A stretch of DNA of 34,870 nt from CAZIOH01 sp964540815 (lineage in GTDB: Bacteria > Myxococcota_A > Polyangia > Fen-1088): positions 1-34,870 of the forward strand of contig CAZIOH010000072.1 of the NCBI GenBank assembly GCA_964540815.1. Reading direction: 5' to 3'. The notes under the pieces are model-generated. The model worked only from the letters and a program-made list of their open reading frames with translations. It made no database searches and was not told where the DNA came from. Of the stretch, positions 16,810-25,090 are shown one piece after another. The position numbers and the translations under genes are program-made. Within the stretch, counting starts at the first letter, position 1. Every line of letters starts with the position of its first letter.

Positions 16810-19389
16810 TCAGTCCGGGGCCGGCACGGCGGCGAAACGAGCGGCGCCGCTCGCCTGCGGCGCCGCGAGATCGAGCAGCACCTGCCCCGAGACCCGCACC
16901 CCCGCGCGCAGGTGGACGCCGACCGAGGTCCGGCCCGAGCCCACGAGCGCCCGCAGATCCGTGACCGTCAGGTGGCGGCCTTCGGTCTCGAACCAGATCA
17001 CGAAGCCGCAGCCCGCGCGCCAGCGCGAACAGCCCCAGCCCCGCTTGCCGGTGACGATGCGCCCCACCGTGCACCTCGGGCAGGGGAGCTCCGGCGCACC
17101 GAGTGGCCCGGCGGTGGAGGCGACCGGGACCTCCTCGCCAGCCTTCGCGCGCCCGGTGGGCCCCGCGTGCTCGGTGTGCTCCATGTGCTTGGTGGGCTTC
17201 GTGATACGGGTGGCGAGCTTGGTGGTGGCCGGGGCCATCGTGGGGGACCGTCCGGGAACCTGGCCGCGCACCGCATCGACCATCTCGGTGACGTAGGCGG
17301 CGATGTCGCGCATGAAGACCGGGCGCGCCTCCTGACCACGCGCGATGCGGGCGAGCCGCGCCTCCCAGGTTCCGGTCAGCTCGGGCGAGGCCAGGCTCGG
17401 CACCGGGAGGGTCTCGATCAGCGCCACGCCGGTGAGGGTGGCCCGGAGCTGCTTGCCCTCCCGCACGGCGAAGTCGCGCTTGATCAGGGTCTCGATGGTC
17501 GATGCCCGGGTGGCCGGCGTCCCGAGGCCGGTATCCTTCATGGCGGCCCGCAGGGCCTCGTCGTCGATCTCCCGGCCCGCCGACTCCATCGCGCCGAGCA
17601 GGGTCGCCTCGGTGTGGTGCGGTGGAGGCTTGGTGGCCTTGGCCAGCGCCTCGAAGGTCCCCCGCAGCCGGTCGCCTTCGCGCAGGGGGGGCAGGTCGCC
17701 GGTCGCATCCGCCTCGATGCCCGGGGCGCCGTCGGGCGCACTGTCGGGCGCACCGTCTCCATCGACGACTCCTCTGCGGAGGGACGGTCGCCGCGTCCCG
17801 GGCCCAGCCGGCGGTCCTCCGCCGAGTCCCGCCACCTCCAGCCAGCCGGCCACCAGGCGCACGCGCCCTCGAACAAAGAACCGATCCGGCGGCGGGGGCA
17901 ACTGGGTGAGGATGGTGTCGGCGTGGATCGGCGACGGCTCGTCCCTCTCCAGGGCCGCCGTCTTCCTGGCGTCCGGGGGACCCACGCGAATGATCACGTC
18001 GGTGAGGGCGAACTCGGCGTCCGGATGAAACACACCGAGAAAGCGCCGCACCACCAGGTCGAAGATGTGGCCCTCGTCGCGATCGAGCGCGCCGAGCGCC
18101 GCCGTCTTGCCGGTGGGGATGATGGCGTGGTGATCCTGAACCTTGCCGTCGTCGAAGACGCGCCTCGAACGGCCGGGGGGCACATCGAGCAGGGGCCGCG
18201 CGAAGGGCGCATAGGTCGGGATCGACGCCAGCGCCCCGAACAGGCGCGGCAGCTCCGCGAACAGGTCGCCCGTCAGGTGGCGGGCGTCCGTGCGGGGGTA
18301 GGTGAGGAGCTTGTGGCGCTCGTACAGCGCCTGCGCAACCTCCAGCGTGCGGGTGGCGCTCATCCCGTAGCGGCGGTTGGCGGTGCGCTGCAGTGAGGTG
18401 AGGTCGAAGAGCTGAGGGGCTGGCTCGCGGGTCTTCTTCTGGCGAACGCGCTCGACCACCGGCTCGGGGGTGGACCCGCCGGGGGACGTCGCGGAGCCGA
18501 GGCGCGCGATCAGCTGGTCCGCCAGCGGCTGCCCTCCGAGGCGCGACGCGGGGCCCTTGTCGTCGGCGGACAGCACGCCCCAGGTGGCGTCGAAGGTGCG
18601 CTCGGTGGGCGCCGTGAACTTGCCCCGGATCTCCCAGTAGCGCACCGGCCTGAAGTCGCGGATGGCGCGCTCCCGCTTGACCAGGATGGCGAGCGTCGGC
18701 GTTTGCACCCGGCCAATCGAGAAGACCGGCGCCCCCGTCCGAGATCGACCCGTGCCGCCCGGGAGACGCGGTCCCCGGCCAGTCCGCGGGGAGCGATCGT
18801 CCGGGAGGCCCCCGCCGCCGGTCGACGCCGGATTCTGCTCCGCGCGCCGGTGGGTCAGCGTCACCGCGCGGGTGGCGTTCAGCCCCACCAACCAGTCGGC
18901 CTCGGACCGGCATCGGGCCGCGTCGGCCAGGGGGTCGAGCTCGGAGCCTGGCCGCAAGGCGGAGAATCCGTGTCGGATGGATTCGTCGGTGAGCGAAGAA
19001 ATCCACAGCCGCCGCACCGGAAGGCGGCACCCTGCGAGCTCGTAGACATAGCGGAAGATGAGCTCGCCCTCGCGGCCGGCGTCACAGGCGTTCACGACCT
19101 CGCGAAAGCTGCGCGCGCGGAGCAACCGGCTGACGGCGGTCAACTGTTCGCGGGTGCCCGCCACCGGAGCGAGGCGGAAGGCGCCCGGGATCATCGGAAG
19201 GTCCCCGAGCCGCCAGGACTTCCAGCGCGGATCGTAGGCCGCGGGCTCCTCGAGCTCGACGAGGTGGCCCACGCACCAGGTGATCACCCGGTCGTCGGAC
19301 GTGAACGAATGCCTCCCGGAGGCGCCCACGCCGAGCACCCGCGCGAGATCGCGCGCCACCGACGGCTTTTCGGCGATCACGAGCTGCAT
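16810..19389 (-). CDS. topB: DNA topoisomerase III (type IA)
   Basis: An 859-residue type IA topoisomerase, which passes single DNA strands through a transient break and helps resolve recombination and replication intermediates. The ATG at 19389 gives MQLVIAEKPSVARDLARVLG, the normal TopB start. The Toprim domain has Glu7 and DAGREGE (103-109). SIGRVQTPTLAILVKRE lies near residue 224, and the catalytic Tyr is Tyr364 in LLTYPRTDARHL. Close to the C-terminus a zinc-finger-like segment (CPRC, then CSRWRAGCGFVIW) resembles topoisomerase zinc ribbons. Two low-complexity inserts (about 183-222 and near 580-620) lengthen it beyond the usual 650-750 residues. It lies 96 bases after the TPR gene on the same strand, so it may have its own promoter in the divergent region upstream. 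Confidence 0.95.
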   Translation of the reverse strand: MQLVIAEKPSVARDLARVLGVGASGRHSFTSDDRVITWCVGHLVELEEPAAYDPRWKSWRLGDLPMIPGAFRLAPVAGTREQLTAVSRLLRARSFREVVNACDAGREGELIFRYVYELAGCRLPVRRLWISSLTDESIRHGFSALRPGSELDPLADAARCRSEADWLVGLNATRAVTLTHRRAEQNPASTGGGGLPDDRSPRTGRGPRLPGGTGRSRTGAPVFSIGRVQTPTLAILVKRERAIRDFRPVRYWEIRGKFTAPTERTFDATWGVLSADDKGPASRLGGQPLADQLIARLGSATSPGGSTPEPVVERVRQKKTREPAPQLFDLTSLQRTANRRYGMSATRTLEVAQALYERHKLLTYPRTDARHLTGDLFAELPRLFGALASIPTYAPFARPLLDVPPGRSRRVFDDGKVQDHHAIIPTGKTAALGALDRDEGHIFDLVVRRFLGVFHPDAEFALTDVIIRVGPPDARKTAALERDEPSPIHADTILTQLPPPPDRFFVRGRVRLVAGWLEVAGLGGGPPAGPGTRRPSLRRGVVDGDGAPDSAPDGAPGIEADATGDLPPLREGDRLRGTFEALAKATKPPPHHTEATLLGAMESAGREIDDEALRAAMKDTGLGTPATRASTIETLIKRDFAVREGKQLRATLTGVALIETLPVPSLASPELTGTWEARLARIARGQEARPVFMRDIAAYVTEMVDAVRGQVPGRSPTMAPATTKLATRITKPTKHMEHTEHAGPTGRAKAGEEVPVASTAGPLGAPELPCPRCTVGRIVTGKRGWGCSRWRAGCGFVIWFETEGRHLTVTDLRALVGSGRTSVGVHLRAGVRVSGQVLLDLAAPQASGAARFAAVPAPD

Positions 19390-19462
19390 GGCATCAGAGT
19401 ATCGCGCCGCGCCCGCCCTGGTTGCGAGACCCTGACACGGGCAATTCGATGGCCGCCGGCCC

Positions 19463-19549
19463 GTCGATTGCAGCCCTGTCGATCGCAGCCTGCAATACTG
19501 CAATACACTGTCAATCGAAGTGCAGTGTCGACGACCGCGGTGTCGATTG
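19463..19549. promoter_or_regulatory. Cluster of short direct and inverted repeats between topB and a lipoprotein gene
   Basis: GTCGATTGCAGCC (19463-19475) recurs 15 bases later as GTCGATCGCAGCC. TGCAATAC is doubled at 19491-19506. TCGATTG appears again at 19543-19549, and its complement CAATCGA lies at 19512-19518. The region divides divergent genes, so these could be operator half-sites. No regulator can be named. Confidence 0.4.
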
Positions 19550-19566
19550 GCACAGGAGGAGGGTCC

Positions 19567-20238
19567 ATGACGAACATCTCGACCAGGAACGTGAAGGGGA
19601 AGCGAGGGGCGCCGCTCGCGGCTGGCCTCACCCTGCTTGCGGGGGCATGTGTCGGGGACCCTACGTCCCTCGTGCACGAGGCGCAGCGCCGGCTCAACCC
19701 CGTGGCGGCCACTTCCCCCAGCACGGGCAGCGGCGGGGGTGGGATGGGCAATCCGGGCGGCGCCGGCGAGGCCGGCCGAGGCGGCGTGGCTGGCGGCGGC
19801 GGCGGCGGCCTTGCGGGTGGTGTCGGTGGAAGCACCGCCGGCACTCCGGGCGGCGTGGACGGCGCCGCCACCATCGACGCGGACATCCTCACCCGCTGGA
19901 ACGACATCGCCGACACACAGGCCTCGACGTTCGACTTTCACTGGAGCGAGGTCGACCAGTTCCCCCACCCCACCTACAAGGGGGGCACCGCCGAAGCCTA
20001 TCGAGCCTTCGCGGAGGTCCTGCTCGCCTTCTTCGCCGCCGGAGACAACTTCGACTTCTTGTCGGCGCACCACCGCTTCGATGTCCCCCTGCGCTATGTC
20101 TTCCCGAGCGGCCAGAACGGCCTCGACACGAGCTTTCGCGCGCTTGCCACCTCGTTCGCCTCGCCGGCATCGTTTGGTGACATCCCGCTCGCCACCCGGA
20201 CCCGCCTGCAGGGATTCGCGGACCGGATGGGCCGATGA
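19567..20238 (+). CDS. Gly-rich-linker lipoprotein of unknown function
   Basis: A 223-residue protein with a very strong ribosome-binding site (AGGAGGAGGG) just before the ATG, which suggests high expression. The signal ends LTLLAGAC (lipid Cys28). Residues 50-98 are a Gly/Ala/Ser linker (GSGGGGMGNPGG, GGGGGGLAGGVGG). The last 125 residues (DADILTRWNDIADTQASTFD to RLQGFADRMGR) are an unrecognised globular domain rich in aromatic residues (FHWSEVDQFPHPTYKGG, FLSAHHRFDVPLRYVF). A paired His in SAHHRF and Asp/Glu nearby could bind metal, but this is speculation. It is divergent from topB and 162 bases from the convergent TPR gene. Confidence 0.78.
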   Translation: MTNISTRNVKGKRGAPLAAGLTLLAGACVGDPTSLVHEAQRRLNPVAATSPSTGSGGGGMGNPGGAGEAGRGGVAGGGGGGLAGGVGGSTAGTPGGVDGAATIDADILTRWNDIADTQASTFDFHWSEVDQFPHPTYKGGTAEAYRAFAEVLLAFFAAGDNFDFLSAHHRFDVPLRYVFPSGQNGLDTSFRALATSFASPASFGDIPLATRTRLQGFADRMGR

Positions 20239-20400
20239 CCTCGTGCACCGCGGGGGGGCGGGATTCGTGACAACTCTGTCGCGATCGCGTCTCGTCCGCC
20301 CGACCGCCACATGTGCGTGCTGGTCGGAGACTTGGCTTGGAACGAGGCAGCAACCCAGCGCCGGTCGGATCGGCGTTGACAGATGTCACGTAGCGAGCTC

Positions 20401-22374
20401 TCAGACAGGACGCTGTCCACCTCGAAAGGATCGGCTCAGCGCCTCGGCGCGGGCGACCAGGGTCGCATCGCCGCTATCTTGGGCGAGGTCCCGTAGGACC
20501 TGCAGCACGGGGTCGGCCTCGCCCGTCCTGCGGGCAACCGGTAGCACTCTTTGCTCGACCCACTCGGTCGCCAGCGGAAGCTGATAGCATCGCTTGAGGT
20601 AGACAGCCGTGGCAATCCCAGCGCGCACCGTCGTGCCGGTGGGGGCGGCCTCCTCATCGAGGAATCTTCCTTTCCACGTCTCGATGACCACCCGGCGCAT
20701 ACGGTGCTGCCGCTCCGGTTGGATAGCCGCCGTCACCACCGACACGAGAGGAGCCTCGACGTGGTGACGCTCGATCGGGCCGATGTCGCTGCCGACGACC
20801 ACCGACTTCACGAGCCCGGCGCCGGTCAACTCGCCGAGGGTAGCGTCGAAAAGCGTCGTGTCCGAAGGTAGGCCGACCCCGGACCTGATGACCGGCAAAG
20901 TCGGTTCGACGAACCACCGCCAGCGATCTTCGGGCTCGAGCAGGCAGATCACGTCGAGCAGGAACCGCGCAGGCTCGCCGAGGCGCGCGGCCTCGAGCGC
21001 CCGTCGGGCATCTGTTCCGGCTGTGAGGGCTTCCATGAGCCCGATCGGATCCTCGACGGCCTGCGAGCCGGGAGGTGGCTCCTCGCCCCCGCTCGTGACG
21101 TGAAAGTCACGGATGCCGGGGTCGGATCCGGAGACCAGCCAGGCCCTCGCGCTCAACCAAACGCCACCACGCAGCCGCTGCATCTTCCGCCGGTCGGAGG
21201 GATCGCGCCGGAGCGTACCCTCAGGACAAGTCGTCGCCGCCATGTGATCTGCATGGACGGGAGCGGCTGCCGTCGTCCTTGGTGCATTCGGTGTCGCTTG
21301 CGCGCGGCAGCCAGAAGGTGCTCGTCCGTTGCTGCAGGGATCGGGCTCGTTCGAGGCGGCGGGTTCCGTCGGCGCGCGGGGCGCTGGCGGCACGAGCGCG
21401 CTCCGCCACGAGCGCGCCCGCGCCGCGTGCGGGCCAAAGCTCACGGGATCCTGCGCTTCCAGGCGCTCCCACAGGGCCAGCGAGCGCTCGAACAGCGGCC
21501 TCGCCTGCTCCGGGCGCCCGAGATCGATCTCAAGCTGTGCGAGGTTGTGGAGTGCTCCGGCCAGCACCGGTGTCACGAGCTCGCCGTGCTCGGAGGAGAG
21601 CGCATCGCAGATGGTGAGCGCCTGCTCGTATTGCTGCCTCGCGCCCGCCTTGTCGCCCAGGGCGTCTCGGAGGTTGCCGTTGTCCAGGAGCAGCCCGCCA
21701 TGAAAGCCGACGTTACGCTCGCCGTCGCGGCCATGCTCCTCGCAGAGTGCGAGCGCTTCCGCGAAGGCAACTGCCTCCGTCTTTCGGTCGCCCTGATCCC
21801 GGTGCACCTTGCCCCAAACATGGAGCGCACGCGCGAGCGGTAGGGCGTAGAGCCCCGGCTGGGTTTGACCGAGCCGCCGGAAGATGCTCAGCGCCGAAGA
21901 GAGATGATTCTTTGCAGCGCTCGAGTTGCCACCCGTGCGCGCGTAACAGCCCAGGGCATGCTCGAAATGCGCCTGACATTCGTGAAAGCCCAGATCCTCC
22001 GCCCACCGTGCGGCGGCGGCGCAAATGCCTTCCAGGACTCGGTCTGGATCCCTGGCAATTGCCCCGGACGCGGCGATCGCAGTCGCAGCGGGTAGCGCCA
22101 TGAAGAGGCGCAGTGCCCCCGATTCTTCTCTGCGTCCGGCCTCGAGCAACGCCTTCGCCTGCCGCTCCGCCTCCACCAAGGACTCCGAGCTCGCGCTCTC
22201 CAGCGCAACGAGCACCGCCCGCAGCCGCTCGTCCGCGCAGTCGCGGCACGCCGCGCGGTGAAGCTCCTCCTCCCCTGTGGCGATGAAATGCCGCAAAGAA
22301 CCCGTCCAACGGTCAGCCGTGCGAGGGGCGGTCTTCGGCTGGAGCACGCTCTTGAATCGCTTGAGCCAATCCAT
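20401..22374 (-). CDS. TPR protein with a STAND-like C-terminal region
   Basis: A 657-residue protein; the ATG at 22374 (MDWLKRFKSVLQPK) is chosen because the upstream frame reads as low-complexity. Residues about 100-320 are a TPR array of the kinesin-light-chain style (NLRDALGDKAGARQQYEQAL, LAQLEIDLGRPEQARPLFER). Residues 320-400 are a Pro/Ala/Ser linker. The last 200 residues resemble the winged-helix and helical end of NB-ARC/STAND proteins (RFLLDVICLLEPEDRWRWF, DATLGELTGAGLVKSVVV, HHVEAPLVSVVTAAI). There is no P-loop anywhere, so it is not a STAND ATPase by itself. There is no signal peptide, so it is likely cytoplasmic. By eye it is less GC-extreme than its neighbours, so transfer is possible. 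A protein-interaction or regulatory role is inferred. Confidence 0.8.
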   Translation of the reverse strand: MDWLKRFKSVLQPKTAPRTADRWTGSLRHFIATGEEELHRAACRDCADERLRAVLVALESASSESLVEAERQAKALLEAGRREESGALRLFMALPAATAIAASGAIARDPDRVLEGICAAAARWAEDLGFHECQAHFEHALGCYARTGGNSSAAKNHLSSALSIFRRLGQTQPGLYALPLARALHVWGKVHRDQGDRKTEAVAFAEALALCEEHGRDGERNVGFHGGLLLDNGNLRDALGDKAGARQQYEQALTICDALSSEHGELVTPVLAGALHNLAQLEIDLGRPEQARPLFERSLALWERLEAQDPVSFGPHAARARSWRSALVPPAPRAPTEPAASNEPDPCSNGRAPSGCRAQATPNAPRTTAAAPVHADHMAATTCPEGTLRRDPSDRRKMQRLRGGVWLSARAWLVSGSDPGIRDFHVTSGGEEPPPGSQAVEDPIGLMEALTAGTDARRALEAARLGEPARFLLDVICLLEPEDRWRWFVEPTLPVIRSGVGLPSDTTLFDATLGELTGAGLVKSVVVGSDIGPIERHHVEAPLVSVVTAAIQPERQHRMRRVVIETWKGRFLDEEAAPTGTTVRAGIATAVYLKRCYQLPLATEWVEQRVLPVARRTGEADPVLQVLRDLAQDSGDATLVARAEALSRSFRGGQRPV

Positions 22375-22538
22375 CCGAGGACGATGGTGGCACGATCGTG
22401 GCTCGTCGGAAAGCGAGGCGCAGGACGCGGGCGGCCTCCTCGCCCAAGATCGCCCCTGATGGGCCAAGCACGGGCTGACGGATCGGCGGCCCGGGATTCG
22501 AAAGCCGACTGAAGGGCGCGAGGACCGAGATCCTATCT

Positions 22539-24854
22539 TCAGGGTTGCAGCGGCGTGCCAGCGGTCGGGCGGGCGCTGGCGTCGAGGACCTCGCGGATCT
22601 TCGCCAGCAGCGCCCGCGGGACCAGCGGCTTTTCCAGGAAGGCCACCCCGGGGGCGACCGCCCGCTGGTGGAGGATGGTCTCTTCGGTGTAGCCCGAGAC
22701 GTAGAGCACGTTCATCCGGGGCCGGATGGGCCGGAGCCGCTCGGCCAGCTCACGTCCGCTCATCCCGGGCATGACCACGTCGGTGACCAGCAGGTGGATC
22801 GTCTCTGGGTGCCGCTCGGCGAGCCCGAGCGCCTCGGGCCCGTCCCGCGCCTCGAGGACCTGGTAGCCATGGCGCTCGAGGATGGTGCGCGCCACCGTGC
22901 GGACCTGCTCCTGGTCCTCGGCGAGCAGGATGGTCTCGGAGCCGTGCAAGGTCTCGGTCGGAGCGGCGGCGACGGGGGCGATCCCCTCCGGCTCGTCGCT
23001 GAGCGGCAGGTACACCTTGAAGGTCGAGCCGCGCCCGACCTCGCTGTACGCCCAGATGCCCCCGCCGCTCTGCTTGACGATGCCGAACACCGTCGACAGC
23101 CCGAGCCCGGTCCCCTTGCCCGCCTGCTTGGTCGTGAAGAACGGCTCGAAGATTCGCTGCAGGGTCGAGCGATCCATGCCGACGCCGGTGTCGCTGACGG
23201 CCAGCATCGCGTGCGGACCGGGGGAGATGCCGATGTGGCGCTCGGCGTAGGCGCCGTCCAGCTCGACGCGCGCGGTCTCGACGATCACGGTGCCTCCGCC
23301 CGGCATGGCGTCGCGCGCGTTCACCACCAGGTTCAAGATCACCTGCTCGAGGTGTCCACGGTCGGCCTTGATCCGGCCGAGGTCGCGCCCGCGCACGATG
23401 CGCAGGACCACGTCGTCGCCCACGATGCGGCGGATCATGCTCTCCATTCCCGCCACCACCTCGTCGAGCCGCAGGATGCGCGGCTCGATCACCTGGCGCC
23501 GGCTGAAGGCGAGGAGCTGCCGGGTCAGATCGGCGGCCCGTTCGCCGGCCTGCCGGATCTCGTCGATGTCGCCGCGCATCCGGGCGCCCGGCTCGAGGTC
23601 CTCGAGGAGCAGCGCGCAGGTGCTGAGGATCACCGACAGGAGGTTGTTGAAGTCGTGCGCGACGCCCCCGGCCAGCCGTCCGACCGCGTCCATCTTCTGG
23701 GCCTGACGCAGCTCCTCCTCGGTCCGGCGCAGGGCTTCCTCGGTCTTGCGGCGCTCGCAGAGCTCGAGCTCGGTCGCCCGCAAGAGCCGGCTGTTGGCGA
23801 TGGCCAGGGCGGCGTGCCGCATGAGATCCTCGAGCAGGCGCAGATCGTCCTCGGTGTACGGGCGTCCGCGCGAGGTGCGGTACATGACCGCGGCCCCCAC
23901 CACCCGGCCGTGGGCGCGCAGGGGCACCGCGATGACGCTGGTCAGATCGAGGCGGGTCAAGAGCTCGCGAAACCGAGCCTCGAGGCCTCCGAGGTGGGCC
24001 TCGGTGAGCGCCGGGATCAGCACCGACCGCCCACTCGCCGCCACCCGTCCCGTGATGCCCTGCCCGATCCGATGTGGCTCGGCCTGCATGGTCGCGAGCA
24101 GGTAGGCGAGGCGCGCCGGGTCGGGATCGTACACCGAGCCGAGCGGCTCGAAGGACTGGCCGTCGTCGGTGATCATCCGGATGGCGGCGGCTTCGCCCAC
24201 CACCTCCCCCATCCGCCGCGCGACCAGGTCGAGCAGGACCCGGTAATCGCCGGTGGCCGCCGCGAACTCCTGGGACAGCTCGGACAGGAGGCGCATCCTG
24301 TCACCCATCCGGCGGTGCTCGGCCAGGTCTTCCTGGCCCCTCGAGAAGATCTGCCCGCTCACGATGGCCAGGGCCGCGCCCTCGGCCATCTGGGTCGCGA
24401 GCTCGACCTCCTCGTCGGTGAAAGGTCGGGCGTCGCGGGCGTCGGGGCCGGAGCGCGACAGCCGGAGCGTGCCGAGCGAGCGCTCCCGGGCACAGACGTG
24501 TACGCGGAGCTCGGAGCTCCCCGGGCGAGGTGGGTGGCTGCCGGGGTCCGGGAGCGCGAGGACGCAGGTGGCCCCGAGGGCCTCCGCCGCGCGCCGGACC
24601 AGCCGGTCGAGGACCAGGTTCGAGTCGGACGCGCCCTCCGAGAAGGCGCGCAACGCCTCGCCGAGGACCCGCAGGCGCGATGCGGGCTCGGCGGATCCGG
24701 GACATGGACGCTGGGCGTCCCCGGACCCGGCGAGGACCGAACCCCGGGTCACCTCGTTCGCGGGACCTGGCTCGCCAGCCCGACCACCGTGGCCCCCTTC
24801 GCGACCTGCTGCCCCTGGTGCCGTGCTGATCTTGGTGCTGGTGCTGCTGCTCAT
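22539..24854 (-). CDS. Hybrid histidine kinase: GAF-GAF-HisKA-HATPase-REC
   Basis: A 771-residue soluble sensor kinase. The ATG at 24854 is preceded by GGGAGGG; upstream in-frame starts lack this. After a disordered tail come two GAF domains (about 55-170 and 185-355), then a coiled-coil linker (360-385). HisKA follows with phospho-His400 in GVAHDFNNLL. The ATPase domain has Asn512 (NLVVNARDAM), DTGVGM at 555-560 and GKGTGLGLS near 579. A C-terminal receiver has Asp692 in LVTDVVMPGMSG and Lys742 in FLEKPL. No membrane helices are present, so it senses a cytoplasmic signal. Without an output domain it would feed an outside HPt protein or regulator. The divergent kinase next door carries an HPt domain and is a candidate partner. 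Confidence 0.95.
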   Translation of the reverse strand: MSSSTSTKISTAPGAAGREGGHGGRAGEPGPANEVTRGSVLAGSGDAQRPCPGSAEPASRLRVLGEALRAFSEGASDSNLVLDRLVRRAAEALGATCVLALPDPGSHPPRPGSSELRVHVCARERSLGTLRLSRSGPDARDARPFTDEEVELATQMAEGAALAIVSGQIFSRGQEDLAEHRRMGDRMRLLSELSQEFAAATGDYRVLLDLVARRMGEVVGEAAAIRMITDDGQSFEPLGSVYDPDPARLAYLLATMQAEPHRIGQGITGRVAASGRSVLIPALTEAHLGGLEARFRELLTRLDLTSVIAVPLRAHGRVVGAAVMYRTSRGRPYTEDDLRLLEDLMRHAALAIANSRLLRATELELCERRKTEEALRRTEEELRQAQKMDAVGRLAGGVAHDFNNLLSVILSTCALLLEDLEPGARMRGDIDEIRQAGERAADLTRQLLAFSRRQVIEPRILRLDEVVAGMESMIRRIVGDDVVLRIVRGRDLGRIKADRGHLEQVILNLVVNARDAMPGGGTVIVETARVELDGAYAERHIGISPGPHAMLAVSDTGVGMDRSTLQRIFEPFFTTKQAGKGTGLGLSTVFGIVKQSGGGIWAYSEVGRGSTFKVYLPLSDEPEGIAPVAAAPTETLHGSETILLAEDQEQVRTVARTILERHGYQVLEARDGPEALGLAERHPETIHLLVTDVVMPGMSGRELAERLRPIRPRMNVLYVSGYTEETILHQRAVAPGVAFLEKPLVPRALLAKIREVLDASARPTAGTPLQP

Positions 24855-25090
24855 CTCCAACCCTCCCTGGCATGTGCGTGCACCCCTCGAGAGCTCCCGC
24901 GGGTCAGCTGCGGAGGCCTGACCGCCCAAAAATAGCATCGGGTGGACCCCCTGTATACACACTCGCGGCGTGCGCTGGCCCGGCAGGCGTGGACGGGGCC
25001 AGTCCGTGGCGGCGCGTCAGGCGTCGGCCGTCGGCCGCCAGGCGCCGGGCACTTTAGTTTCGCCGCGGTCCTGTCGTTTTTGGGGCAAGG
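24855..25090. promoter_or_regulatory. Divergent promoter region between two sensor kinase genes
   Basis: The 236 bases hold the starts of both kinase genes. Local A/T-rich patches (CCAAAAATAGCATC near 24925, TGTATACACACTC near 24952, CACTTTAGTTTCG near 25051) are plausible promoter elements in otherwise very GC-rich DNA. I cannot assign a defined -35/-10 pair. Confidence 0.4.

Noticed and set aside
16910..19389. A missing second Toprim Asp (DAGREGE) in the topoisomerase as a defect
   Set aside because: As I recall, this form is normal in the Bacillus-type TopB group, so it is not evidence of inactivation.
22545..24935. A plus-strand open frame of about 800 codons opposite the hybrid kinase
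   Set aside because: The same antisense effect. It has no recognisable domain, while the minus strand has every kinase motif.
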